DNA of 64,000 bases, from NCBI GenBank assembly GCA_963763885.1, contig CAVXQD010000003.1, positions 310,001-374,000 of the forward strand, written 5' to 3'. The stretch comes from JANNBN01 sp963763885. GTDB taxonomy: Bacteria; Actinomycetota; Acidimicrobiia; Acidimicrobiales; JANYDT01. The translations under genes and the position numbers were made by a program. Positions 1 to 8,238 of this stretch are shown here, piece by piece; position 1 is the first letter of the stretch, and every line of letters starts with the position of its first letter. Under the pieces are notes generated by a model. It saw nothing but the letters and a program-made list of their open reading frames with translations. It did not search any database and was not told where the DNA came from.

Positions 1-1
1 G

Positions 2-337
2 GCACGGGTCGATGCGAAGAAGGGCGTGGAACAAGAGCCGTTCCAGCAACTGTTGTCGCTGATGGCCGACGAACGCTGCTGGGTCAAAATCTCCGGCGCC
101 GAACGACTCACTGCCGATGGCCCGCCGCCGTACGACGACGTCACCCCCTATGCGCAAGCGCTCATTGCTGCAGCACCTGATCGAATTCTGTGGGGCACGG
201 ATTGGCCGCACCCCAACGTGCGCCACATGCCAGACGACGGCGATCTACTGGATCACCTGTTCTCGTTTGCGCCGGACGAGGCCACCCGAAACCAGATCTT
301 GGTGGACAACCCCCAACGTCTCTACGACTTCAGCTGA
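2..337 (+). CDS. Amidohydrolase, 2-pyrone-4,6-dicarboxylate lactonase-like (C-terminal part)
   Basis: This is the C-terminal portion of a metal-dependent TIM-barrel hydrolase; the reading frame is already open at the first bases and begins ARVDAKKGVEQ, so the start lies outside the window. The segment WVKISGAERL followed by RILWGTDWPHPN and a closing NPQRLYDF is the usual ending of the amidohydrolase_2 family, and it resembles LigI, which hydrolyses 2-pyrone-4,6-dicarboxylate in protocatechuate 4,5-cleavage. The Asp of GTDWPH is the expected metal/catalytic residue. It converges on, and overlaps by 8 bases, the ring-fission hydrolase gene on the other strand. LigA/LigB-like genes lie 2.7 kb downstream, which supports an aromatic-degradation role. 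The exact substrate is inference. Confidence 0.8.
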   Translation, partial: ARVDAKKGVEQEPFQQLLSLMADERCWVKISGAERLTADGPPPYDDVTPYAQALIAAAPDRILWGTDWPHPNVRHMPDDGDLLDHLFSFAPDEATRNQILVDNPQRLYDFS

Positions 338-1212
338 CCCGCTGCTCGTCCTGCACCCCGTTGCGAAGCGTGCCTATGCCGGGTACGTCGACCTGGACCA
401 CGTCGCCCGGCTTCAGGAACTGTGGGGGAGTCATGCGTGCCCCCGAGCCGGTTGGTGTTCCGGTGAAGATCATGTCTCCAGGCTGAAGGGTGCAGAACGT
501 GGATAGGTATTCGATCTGCTTCTCAATCGGGAAGGCCATCGACGACACGGAGTCGTGCTGACGAATCTCGCCGTTCACGGTTGTGGTGACGGAAAGCGAC
601 TCGAAGTCTGGCACCTCGTCCATCGTGACCATGCCACGGGCCGATGGCGCCAGACCCGTCCCAGTTCTTTCCTTGCGTGACGTTGAACTTTCCGTGGCGC
701 ACCCAGTCCCGAATGGTTCCCTCGTTGCCGACGGTGAGCCCAGCGAGATGAGTCCTGGCCCGGTCTTGTGGAATACGCCGACCAGCAGTCCCGATGACCG
801 CGACGATCTCACCCTCGTAGTCCAACTCCGCAGACTCCGGTGGCCTGGTCAGGGGTTGCTGGTGCCCGACGAACGAGGAGGCGAACCGCACGAACACGCT
901 GGGGTGCATCGGTGCTTCAGTCCCGTCGGCGTACTCGGCGTTGCGGCCTCCGTAGTTGACGCCGATGCAAAAGATTTTGCCTGGGCGGGGGATGGGAATC
1001 TCGAACCGAATATCCGATAACGCGTGATCGGCGCTTGCGGTCTCAGCAATACCCAACAGGTCGAGCAATCGTCCGTCTGCAAGCACGGTTGACATGTCCG
1101 TTCCTGGTTTCATTCGTGCGCCGAGGTCCACCACGCCGGCCACGCCACTGGCGTCGGTGACGACCGCTCCGAAGGAGGAGCGCTGGTCGACGGAGAAGCT
1201 CACAAGTCTCAT
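330..1212 (-). pseudogene. Fumarylacetoacetate hydrolase family protein, frameshifted
   Basis: The product (about 293 residues if the frame is restored) is a fumarylacetoacetase/2-hydroxyhepta-2,4-diene-1,7-dioate isomerase-type enzyme that hydrolyses or decarboxylates ring-fission products. ATG at 1212 begins MRLVSFSV. The acidic metal site ELDYEGEI, the typical VGNEGTIRDW and GKNWDGSGAIGPW are in one frame. The rest (MVTMDEVPDF, GDMIFTGTPTGSG, GDVVQVDVPGIGTL) is in another. The junction reads PW then one surplus base (plus-strand G at 633), then MVTMDEV, so deleting a single base restores a normal family sequence. This is either a real inactivating insertion or a sequence error. The gene is divergent from the carboxymethyl-hydroxymuconate isomerase gene, its natural pathway partner. 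Confidence 0.8.
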
Positions 1213-1270
1213 CTGGCGAGAATAGATAGCCTGTGAGACAGATGCCTCCCTTGCCACATGTGACGAACCT

Positions 1271-1621
1271 ATGCCCCATGTAACGGTGGAGTACTCGGCC
1301 AACCTTGCCGAACTGGTCAAACCCGCAGACGTTGTGGAAGCGCTGCACGCAGCGGCGCTGGCCACAGGTATCGCTCCGCTCGACGCGCTGCGGACTCGGG
1401 CAGAGGAACGAACCGTCTACGTCATCGGCAACGGCAGTCCGTCCAACATCTTTGTTTCCGTTGTCGCTCGCCTTGGAGAAGGACGCACGCCCGAGGAACG
1501 GCAACGCTTTATCGATGCACTTATGCACGCGCTGGAAGCGTCGCTCGGGTCTGCCGCGAGCAACGCGATGCTGAGTGTGGAGTATCAGGAAATCCGCACG
1601 CCAGATGCGGGTGAACCATAA
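1271..1621 (+). CDS. 5-carboxymethyl-2-hydroxymuconate isomerase-like (CHMI)
   Basis: A 116-residue protein of the tautomerase superfamily, like HpaF, which isomerises 5-carboxymethyl-2-hydroxymuconate in homoprotocatechuate meta-cleavage. It begins Met-Pro-His, so Pro is the N-terminal residue after Met removal, as needed for catalysis in this superfamily. HVTVEYSANL at the start, YVIGNGSPSNIFVSV in the middle and a C-terminal SVEYQEI match the CHMI layout, and the length is usual. It is divergent from the fumarylacetoacetase-family gene, with 58 bp between starts that must hold both promoters. Both enzymes act after extradiol cleavage, which fits the LigA/LigB-like genes downstream. Confidence 0.8.
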   Translation: MPHVTVEYSANLAELVKPADVVEALHAAALATGIAPLDALRTRAEERTVYVIGNGSPSNIFVSVVARLGEGRTPEERQRFIDALMHALEASLGSAASNAMLSVEYQEIRTPDAGEP

Positions 1622-1816
1622 CCATTTGCGCCAGTCACCCTGAACGCACCCCCGCAGATGTTGAACATAGATCGCCTAACGTGCGAATCTGACCGCTGAA
1701 CCTAAGGCGAGGCGCCATGAACTCTGACACGCAGCAGGAACTCGATCACCGCCCCCAGCGCCAACAGCTATCACGAGGCCCCAGCAAATCAGGGTGGTCC
1801 CCCGCCAGGTTGTCCG

Positions 1817-3055
1817 GTGCATGCCACCTGGTCGCCACTTGACGCGGACTACCTGAGGGATCCTTATCCCATCGCCAATGCACTGCGTGAGGCGTACCCG
1901 GTGTTCTTCGCCGAGCAGTTTGGTCACCTCACGGTGACGCGCATGGAAGATATCGAAGCGATCTTCATGCAGCCAGAGGTGTTTGCGTCCACCAACGTGC
2001 AAGACCCTATTTTTCCCCTGTCGCCGGAAGCAGTGGCCGTGTTGGCAGCGCCCGACTTCAATCCGATTGCAGTGATGTCCAACCGGTCCGAACCGGATCA
2101 TGGCCGCATCCGCGTACACACGAGGCAAGGTTTCAGCAATCGTCGTCTCCGCTCCATCGAGGAGTACATGCGCACCCGTGCTGCAGAGCTGATCGATTCG
2201 ATGATCCACACCGGATCACCAGCTGACTACGTGAAGGCGTTCGCGTTTCCGCTCCCCGCCGAGATTGTGTTTCAGTTCATCGGGTTTCCGCCGCAGGACT
2301 ATGCGCTCATCAAGTCTTGGTGTGTGAACCGGCGCGCCTTTTCGTGGGGCCGCCCAACCGTAGAAGAACAGGTCCGCATCGCCGAAGGCATGTTGGATTA
2401 CTGGCGTTACTGCCGTGCGTTCGTTGCTGACCGCAAGGCCAACCGAACGGACGATTTCTGTTCCGAGTTGCTTGACGCGCACGAGGCCGATCCAGACGCC
2501 GCTGACGGCAAGGGGCTCACGTATCGCGAGGTCGAGTCCGTTGTGTACGGGTTCAGTTTTGCGGGCCATGATCCGGTGACCTCGCTGCTGACAAACGCGC
2601 TGCGGTGTCTGCTGAGCCAGAGAGATCAATGGGATGCGCTGTGTGCTGATCCGTCGTTGGCGCCAAACGCCGTAGAGGAGACGTTGCGGTTCGAGTCCAG
2701 CCAGATTTCGTGGCGAAGAGTGACCACCATGGATACCAAACTCCACGGTGTTGACGTCCCAGCGGGCACCCGGCTGTATCTCAACTTTGCAGCGGCCAAT
2801 CATCAGCCTGATGTCTTCCAGGACCCAGAGACGTTCGATATCCGCCGAGCGAATGCCAACCATCACATCAGCTTCGGCAAGGGCATCCACTTCTGCCTGG
2901 GCGCTGGGCTTGCCCGGTTGGAGGCGAAGATTTCGTTGGAGTTGTTGTCGCAACGTTTGCCGTCGCTTCGCCTGGTGCAAGGCCAAGAGCTTGAGTTCTT
3001 CCCCAACGTCACGTTTCGTGGACCCGAGTACCTGCAGGTTGAGTGGGACTCGTGA
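1817..3055 (+). CDS. Cytochrome P450
   Basis: A soluble bacterial P450 (about 412 residues). Seen: I-helix FAGHDPVTS, ExxR (EETLR), and the heme loop FGKGIHFCLGAG with the Cys ligand at about residue 360. The start is uncertain. GTG 1817 gives MHATWSPLD, but the same frame is open upstream back to 1721 and encodes a Pro/Gly-rich stretch ending GCPVHATW, typical of P450 N-termini. A better start, ATG 1717 preceded by AAGGCGAGG, is in another frame and would join after one surplus base near 1744; this may be another sequence indel. The stop overlaps the GTG of the LigA-like gene (GTGA), so the P450 and the dioxygenase are co-translated. It may hydroxylate or O-demethylate an aromatic substrate before ring cleavage (inference). 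Confidence 0.9.
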   Translation: MHATWSPLDADYLRDPYPIANALREAYPVFFAEQFGHLTVTRMEDIEAIFMQPEVFASTNVQDPIFPLSPEAVAVLAAPDFNPIAVMSNRSEPDHGRIRVHTRQGFSNRRLRSIEEYMRTRAAELIDSMIHTGSPADYVKAFAFPLPAEIVFQFIGFPPQDYALIKSWCVNRRAFSWGRPTVEEQVRIAEGMLDYWRYCRAFVADRKANRTDDFCSELLDAHEADPDAADGKGLTYREVESVVYGFSFAGHDPVTSLLTNALRCLLSQRDQWDALCADPSLAPNAVEETLRFESSQISWRRVTTMDTKLHGVDVPAGTRLYLNFAAANHQPDVFQDPETFDIRRANANHHISFGKGIHFCLGAGLARLEAKISLELLSQRLPSLRLVQGQELEFFPNVTFRGPEYLQVEWDS

Positions 3056-3417
3056 GCCTGTACCAAGTGCAGAAGTTCCTGTTCGAGTTGAATCGCACCG
3101 CCACGCTGCAAGCTGCCTATACTGCCGACCGCCATGTAGTGCTGGCGCCGTATACGCTGACGGACGAGGAAGTACGTGCGCTTACTGAACCGGACATTGG
3201 CCTGTTGTATCACCTCGGGGTGAACGGTCAGATCCTGATGCACTTTGCTGCCTTCCACAAGGTGGAGTGGAGCGACTACCTAGACCGTATGCGCGCTGGT
3301 CTCCTTAAGTACGGCCCCGTCCGTGAAGGTGTCTATGCCATGACCGGTTATGAAGGTGTCGAGCGCCACGCTGCTGCACTTGGTCAGCAGACACAAAGCA
3401 GCGGAGAGCGGTACTGA
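3052..3417 (+). CDS. Extradiol dioxygenase small subunit, LigA-like
   Basis: 121 residues from GTG 3052, which overlaps the P450 stop (GTGA). It matches the LigA family, the alpha subunit of protocatechuate 4,5-dioxygenase: YQVQKFLFELNR at the start, LTEPDIGLLYHLGVN in the middle and a helical C-terminus. LigA subunits carry no metal and form a lid over the LigB active site. Its stop overlaps the ATG of the LigB-like gene by one base (TGATG), so the two subunits are translationally coupled and expected in equal amounts. A TTG at 3043 is a less likely start because it lies inside the P450 gene without a visible ribosome site. Confidence 0.85.
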   Translation: MSLYQVQKFLFELNRTATLQAAYTADRHVVLAPYTLTDEEVRALTEPDIGLLYHLGVNGQILMHFAAFHKVEWSDYLDRMRAGLLKYGPVREGVYAMTGYEGVERHAAALGQQTQSSGERY

Positions 3418-4241
3418 TGCCGTTGGTCTTCGCAGGTGTGTGTAGTCACGGACCGGGCATTACGGGCCGGGCAGAGCGTGCCGACCCAGTAGCGCGTGAC
3501 TTGCTTTACGCCGCCTTCGATGCGATGCGCGAGGACATCGAGCATGCCAAGCCAGACGCCATTGTGGTTGTGGCGGCAGAGCATTTCGCCAACTTCTTCA
3601 TGAACAACATGCCTTCGTTCGCAATAGGCATGGCCGATACTTATGAGGGTCCCATCGAAGACCCTGCGTGGCTTGGCATTCAGCGGCGCAACGTGCCTGG
3701 CAACAAAGATCTCTCGCGTCGGTTCATCGACAACGTGATGCAGGGTGCCGACGTTTCCTACGCGGAAGAGTGGAAGTTCGATCACGGCATCATGGTTCCG
3801 TTGCATTTCCTGACGCCTCGGTATGACCTCCCGGTGATTCCGGTCAACATCAACTGCCAAGGTCCTCCGCTTGCGCCGTTGCAGCGCGTGTGGGCATTCG
3901 GTGAAGCGCTCCGAGCTGCGGCCGACGCGGTCCCCGAGCGGATTGCCCTTGTTGGTACCGGCGGGATCTCGCATTGGCCAGCTACTCCTGACTCCGGCAA
4001 GATCAACGAAGCATGGGACCGAGAGTTTCTCGACCGGTGGTGCCGTAACGACCGGGATGCGTTGCTTGAATACAAAGATACGGAGGTTTACGCCCTAGCA
4101 GGGCAGGGCGGCTTCGAAATTCGCACCTACATCGCAGTGAGCGCGGCGGCTTCGGGCTCGCCCGGCTCCGTCTCTTGCTATGTGCCTATACCAATATTTG
4201 CGGTCGGCTGTACCACCGGGAGCTATGACCTGACCTCCTGA
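3417..4241 (+). CDS. Extradiol dioxygenase large subunit, LigB-like
   Basis: 274 residues, class III (LigB superfamily) extradiol ring-cleavage dioxygenase, non-heme Fe(II). The N-terminal GVCSHGPG carries the first His ligand, AAEHFANFF the second, and KFDHGIMVPL the conserved catalytic His. TGGISHWPA and GGFEIRTYIA, whose Glu is the candidate third ligand, follow. With the LigA-like subunit it should open a catecholic acid such as protocatechuate, gallate or homoprotocatechuate. The neighbouring CHMI and fumarylacetoacetase-family genes favour a homoprotocatechuate-type product, whereas the LigI-like gene favours a protocatechuate-type one. The substrate therefore cannot be settled from sequence. 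The gene converges on the alpha/beta hydrolase gene with 12 bp between stops. Confidence 0.88.
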   Translation: MPLVFAGVCSHGPGITGRAERADPVARDLLYAAFDAMREDIEHAKPDAIVVVAAEHFANFFMNNMPSFAIGMADTYEGPIEDPAWLGIQRRNVPGNKDLSRRFIDNVMQGADVSYAEEWKFDHGIMVPLHFLTPRYDLPVIPVNINCQGPPLAPLQRVWAFGEALRAAADAVPERIALVGTGGISHWPATPDSGKINEAWDREFLDRWCRNDRDALLEYKDTEVYALAGQGGFEIRTYIAVSAAASGSPGSVSCYVPIPIFAVGCTTGSYDLTS

Positions 4242-4253
4242 ATGGCGAAACTT

Positions 4254-5087
4254 CTACGGCAGGAATCCTGCGAGGAACTGGTCGAGGAGTCGGAAATATG
4301 AACCCGCCGTCTCCCCCTCACGTATCTGATGACCAGCGCCGGGAACCATCACGATGTTTGCGTGTGGGTTGGCGGCTAGCACTTTGGGTCCGTCTTCTGG
4401 TTTGAACACAGCGCCGAAGGCAGGGTCGGCTCGGACAATGGTAAGTGGGCAGACGACCTTGGCTTGCGGATCGAAGTCGCGCCACACGTCGCCGGTGACG
4501 GCAGCGTGCATGGTCATCGGGTCCCACCGTGACATCTCGGCCGCTCGTTGCGCAACCTCGTGCGGTGCAACCATTGGCCCCACCAAGAGGTCGTAAGCCG
4601 TCGCGGGTGCGGAGCGGGCCTGCAGTGCGACAACTGCAGCCACAACTTGCGGAAAGATCGCTGCCACAGGACTTGCGTTGCGCACGTCGGCATCGCCTTC
4701 GAAGTAAGGCGGGTCTTCGAGGAACATGCCACGAACAAGTTCGGGATGGTTGGCGGCCAAGGCGCCAGCAACGACTCCGCCCAACGAGTGGCCCACGATC
4801 ACCGCTGGTTCTGTCATCTCTGAACGGATGAGGTCGGCTATGTCTGAGGCGTAACTGCTGGCGTCGTATTGGTCGGCAGGGGCGTGGCTCGATTCACCGT
4901 GTCCGCGCATGTCGACGGCCAACAGTTGTAGCGACCCGCTAGCGACAGCCCCGGCCAGGTGCTCGATGACTTGTCCGTATGCCCGACGGTTGGACGACAG
5001 GCCGTGGAGCAGGACGACGGCCGGGGCTGACGAGTCACCGTGGTGATCGAACGCAATTCGCTGGCCATTGACTTGATGAACTCGCAC
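4254..5087 (-). CDS. Alpha/beta hydrolase
   Basis: 277 residues, GTG start. Canonical alpha/beta-hydrolase features: oxyanion segment VVLLHGLSSN, DMRGHGES, nucleophile elbow GHSLGG (Ser), a late acidic residue around VRADPAFG, and the catalytic His in PGAGHQI. The length is usual for meta-cleavage-product or ester hydrolases. It sits next to the extradiol dioxygenase operon but on the opposite strand, so a C-C hydrolase role in ring-fission is possible, though the sequence does not prove it. No signal peptide is seen, so it is probably cytosolic. A long inverted repeat lies just upstream of its start. Confidence 0.82.
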   Translation of the reverse strand: MRVHQVNGQRIAFDHHGDSSAPAVVLLHGLSSNRRAYGQVIEHLAGAVASGSLQLLAVDMRGHGESSHAPADQYDASSYASDIADLIRSEMTEPAVIVGHSLGGVVAGALAANHPELVRGMFLEDPPYFEGDADVRNASPVAAIFPQVVAAVVALQARSAPATAYDLLVGPMVAPHEVAQRAAEMSRWDPMTMHAAVTGDVWRDFDPQAKVVCPLTIVRADPAFGAVFKPEDGPKVLAANPHANIVMVPGAGHQIREGETAGSYFRLLDQFLAGFLP

Positions 5088-5133
5088 CGCTGGAGGATAC
5101 CGGTCTGGTCCACGTCTCGCAGTGCCACGTCGT

Positions 5134-5213
5134 ACGTCGCGTCCCCCACGTGCCTTCGCGTCCCCCCGGTGACGACCCTCCCGGGACGCGAAGGCACGTA
5201 CAGGACGCGACGT
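5134..5213. repeat. Large intergenic hairpin (31-nt arms)
   Basis: Arms 5134-5164 and 5183-5213 pair at 28 of 31 positions around an 18-nt loop. The inner 16 bases CGTGCCTTCGCGTCCC and the outer 11 bases ACGTCGCGTCC are perfect, separated by a small internal mismatch. It lies between two divergent genes (alpha/beta hydrolase and membrane protein), so it is not a normal terminator. It could be a dispersed palindromic (REP/MITE-like) element or a structured 5' leader. Confidence 0.75.
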
Positions 5214-5291
5214 CTCGCCGATGCCCAGCGAAATTTGTTACAACGTCAACACACCAAGAGACAGACCGCATCGTGAGATCGGAGGCAGCAA

Positions 5292-5924
5292 GTGTCGGAG
5301 CCCGATACAGAGACGTCCCGTGAACCGTGGGCGCGCTCAATTGCACGCCTCGGCGGAGGGCTGGTTGGTGGGTTGGCACTCGGCTCACTTGCGCGTCTGT
5401 GGATGCGGCTCATCGCTGAAGACCCAGAGTTCACGTGGAGCGGAACGCTTGGGATCGTGATTGGTTTCGCCATCTTCGGCTCTACTCAGGCCCTGGCCGT
5501 GACTGCACGCCGACGGTCACGGAAACGTCGTGCGATAACCGTTGCGCGGGTGGTTGGGGCTATTGGAATGCTGCCGCTCTTCGTCGCCGCTGGTGGAGTG
5601 ATGCTTCCAACCGTCGTGGGCGCTGGCCTCGGTATCTGGCGGGACGATTGGCCGCGCTGGCTGCGAGGAATGTTGCTCCTGATCGCCCTCGGACCAGTCG
5701 TGTTTGTCTCGGTCGACCTGCGGGGTTCCTTCGGCTGGTCACTTCGAACCCTCCTCGGAGTGGTGTGCCTGATCGCCTTGTACTCGGTGATCGTTCGGTC
5801 GACGCAATCAACACTCAGTCCGTTGGCAGATGGGTGGCACATGAGCCGACACCGAAAAGTCCTGGTGGGATTCGGAGCGAGTGCCCTAGTCCTGGTGCCA
5901 CTTGTCCTGGGCGGAATCAACTAG
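5292..5924 (+). CDS. Multi-pass membrane protein, function unknown
   Basis: 210 residues from GTG 5292, with GGAGG 7 bases upstream. After a short charged N-terminus there are about five hydrophobic segments: near residues 20-38, 50-70, 88-112, 125-142 and 155-168, with a final one at the C-terminus. Arg-rich loops (ARRRSRKRR) on one side suggest the cytoplasmic face by the positive-inside rule. I recognise no family or catalytic motif. The gene stands alone between the hairpin element and the MarR-type regulator, about 110 bp before the latter, so it is not clearly part of that operon. Confidence 0.65.
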   Translation: MSEPDTETSREPWARSIARLGGGLVGGLALGSLARLWMRLIAEDPEFTWSGTLGIVIGFAIFGSTQALAVTARRRSRKRRAITVARVVGAIGMLPLFVAAGGVMLPTVVGAGLGIWRDDWPRWLRGMLLLIALGPVVFVSVDLRGSFGWSLRTLLGVVCLIALYSVIVRSTQSTLSPLADGWHMSRHRKVLVGFGASALVLVPLVLGGIN

Positions 5925-5984
5925 CGCAACAAGTGGCTAACCACGTTTGGGCCGCTGCTCTCGTGTGTCGGCCCGTGTGGCGGA

Positions 5985-6014
5985 TATTGCATCTAAACTG
6001 ATATTTATTGCATC
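5985..6014. promoter_or_regulatory. Candidate operator of the MarR-type regulator
   Basis: The 9-mer TATTGCATC occurs at 5985-5993 and again at 6006-6014, exactly 21 bp (two helical turns) apart, in an A/T-rich patch in an otherwise GC-rich region. An imperfect inverted copy (GATGTA) follows at about 6021. The position directly before the regulator gene suits autoregulation of the exporter operon. Confidence 0.35.
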
Positions 6015-6037
6015 AGGAGAGATGTATCGTTTGTGAT

Positions 6038-6499
6038 GTGAATGGTGCAGACCTCTTCCGGCTCGGAAAACGGTTGGCCAAATTGGGTGTGCGTGCTTTC
6101 CCGCCGTCTGGCTTTCGTGATCTCAGTACGAGTGTGCGCATGGTGCTTGTGGACGTGCGGGAGAACCCCAACACAACTATTGGGCAAGTTGTGGAGCGGA
6201 CAGGTTTCCCGCAGAGTCACGTATCTTCAGCGGTAGCTCGGCTGCGCGAAGCGGGTGTGCTGGTCACCACGGTTGACCCCGACGACAAGCGGCGGACGCT
6301 GGTTGCGCCCTCGAAGGAACATCTTGCGCGTGTGCGCCGTGCACAACGCGAGATGCCAGCGATCGACGATGAATTGCGTCTTGCGTTGATCGAGATCCAC
6401 GGTCCCGATGGGGCCAAACACCTGGAGGCCGCGAAGGCCGCCCTTGAAACACTCCACCAATTGCTTGGTCAGTCGTCCGAGCCCAAAACGGAGGCATGA
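6038..6499 (+). CDS. MarR-family winged-helix regulator
   Basis: About 153 residues from GTG 6038; TTG 6008 in the same frame is an alternative, and GGAGAG at 6016-6021 suits neither well. An N-terminal helix is followed by a helix-turn-helix (TIGQVVERTGFPQSHVSSAV, then ARLREAGVL) and a wing with DPDDKRRTL, the D-x-R wing signature of MarR proteins. The C-terminal helices would dimerise. The gene overlaps the first ABC exporter gene by 4 bases (ATGA), so it is the first gene of the operon and most likely a ligand-released repressor of the drug exporter. The A/T-rich direct repeats just upstream are its likely operator. Confidence 0.82.
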   Translation: MNGADLFRLGKRLAKLGVRAFPPSGFRDLSTSVRMVLVDVRENPNTTIGQVVERTGFPQSHVSSAVARLREAGVLVTTVDPDDKRRTLVAPSKEHLARVRRAQREMPAIDDELRLALIEIHGPDGAKHLEAAKAALETLHQLLGQSSEPKTEA

Positions 6500-8238
6500 A
6501 CATGCTGATCAAACTGTTGCGCACGTACCTGCGCCCCCATCGCAATACCCTCATCATTGTTGGGCTGTTGCAACTGGTGCAGACAATTGCCAGCTTGTCG
6601 CTACCCAGCCTCAACGCGCACATCATCGACAGAGGCGTAGCGCGTGGCGACACCGGGTACATCTGGCGGGTGGGCGGTTTGATGCTCGCCATTTCGCTTG
6701 CACAGGTCGCATTCTCGATCTGGGCGGTGTACTACGGATCACGGGCTGCGATGGGGTTCGGCCGGGACGTCCGTCGCGACCTGTTCCATCAGGTCACCCA
6801 GTACTCCGCACGTGAGGTCAACCAGTTCGGAGCATCGTCGCTGATCACCCGCATCACCAACGACGTGCAGCAAATCCAGATCCTGGTGGTCATGGGTTGC
6901 ACCATGCTCATTGCAGCGCCCATCACCATGGTTGGTGGCGTGATCATGGCCCTGCGTGAAGACGTGGGCCTGTCGACCATGCTCCTCGTCAGCGTTCCTG
7001 CCCTCACGATTCTCGTCGGTTCGGTGATCGTCCGCATGATCCCGGTGTTCAGGGAAATGCAAGCGCACATAGATACCGTCAACCGAGTCCTACGCGAGCA
7101 GATCATCGGAATGAGAGTGGTGCGGGCATTCGTCCGTGAACCAAACGAGGTCAAGCGGTTTGCCGAGGCAAACGATCAGTTGACAGACTCGTCGTTGCGT
7201 GCCGGCCGGCTGATGTCACGCATGTTCCCAACCGTCACACTGGTGATGAACGTCTCCACCGTTGGCGCAGTTTGGATCGGCGCCAACCGAATTGCTTCAG
7301 GTGACATGCAGATTGGCGCCCTGGTGGCCTTCCTGTCCTACCTTGCTCAAATCTTGTTCTCGGTGATGATGGCCACGTTTGTGGTCATGATGATTCCTCG
7401 AGCCACGGTTTGTGCCGCCCGCGTGAGAGAGGTCATCCAGACCCAGAGCTCTGTCGAACCATCGGCCAATCCGGTGCACGTGCTGGCAGACCGAGAAACC
7501 TTGGAGTTGCGCAACGCAGGCTTCAGCTACCCAGGAGCCGAGTCACCGGTGCTGAGCGGTGTCACCTTCAGCGCTCGAGCTGGTGAAACGGTGGCAGTGA
7601 TCGGCAGCACGGGCTCCGGCAAGACAACGTTGCTGCACCTCATCCCTCGGTTGTTCGATGCAACCGAAGGCCAGGTGCTGATGGGTGGTGTCGATGTCAG
7701 AGATCTGGCTCCCGAAGTGTTGTGGAGTCGGATCGGGTTAGTGCCCCAGCGGCCATATCTGTTCTCCGGCACGGTGGCCAGCAATTTGCGGTTCGGCAAG
7801 CCTGACGCCACAGACGAAGAATTGTGGACCGCCCTGGAGATTGCACAGGCCGCTGATTTCGTCCGAGCGATGGACAGGGGCCTGGACGCCGTGATCAACC
7901 AGGGCGGAGCAAACGTGTCGGGCGGGCAGCGTCAACGCCTCGCTATTGCGAGAGCGTTGGTGCACCAACCAGACATCTACCTGTTCGACGATTCGTTCTC
8001 GGCACTGGACCTTGCTACCGACGCTCGGTTACGGGCCGCCCTCACGCCTGTCACGCGGCACGCAATCATCGTCATCGTCGCCCAACGAATATCCACCATC
8101 CGCCATGCGGATCGCATCTTGGTGTTGGAAGACGGTGCGTCGGTCGGACTTGGGACTCACGAGCAATTGCTGAGCACATGCCCCACCTACGTCGAAATCG
8201 TCAGTTCGCAGAACGCAGAGCGCGAGGAAGCAGCATGA
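6496..8238 (+). CDS. ABC exporter half-transporter with degenerate ATP site
   Basis: 580 residues: six-helix transmembrane domain (about 1-310) then a nucleotide-binding domain. Seen: Walker A GSTGSGKTT, Q-loop LVPQRPYLFSG, canonical signature VSGGQRQR. Walker B is LFDDSFSALD, with Asp at 499 where catalytic Glu is normal, and the H-loop is VAQRIST, with Gln 530 in place of His. These are the hallmarks of the non-catalytic partner in heterodimeric exporters such as TM287/288 or BmrCD. It overlaps MarR (ATGA) and the next ABC gene (ATGA), so the three are co-translated. The likely role is export of drugs or lipophilic compounds. The substrate is unknown. Confidence 0.9.
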   Translation: MNMLIKLLRTYLRPHRNTLIIVGLLQLVQTIASLSLPSLNAHIIDRGVARGDTGYIWRVGGLMLAISLAQVAFSIWAVYYGSRAAMGFGRDVRRDLFHQVTQYSAREVNQFGASSLITRITNDVQQIQILVVMGCTMLIAAPITMVGGVIMALREDVGLSTMLLVSVPALTILVGSVIVRMIPVFREMQAHIDTVNRVLREQIIGMRVVRAFVREPNEVKRFAEANDQLTDSSLRAGRLMSRMFPTVTLVMNVSTVGAVWIGANRIASGDMQIGALVAFLSYLAQILFSVMMATFVVMMIPRATVCAARVREVIQTQSSVEPSANPVHVLADRETLELRNAGFSYPGAESPVLSGVTFSARAGETVAVIGSTGSGKTTLLHLIPRLFDATEGQVLMGGVDVRDLAPEVLWSRIGLVPQRPYLFSGTVASNLRFGKPDATDEELWTALEIAQAADFVRAMDRGLDAVINQGGANVSGGQRQRLAIARALVHQPDIYLFDDSFSALDLATDARLRAALTPVTRHAIIVIVAQRISTIRHADRILVLEDGASVGLGTHEQLLSTCPTYVEIVSSQNAEREEAA

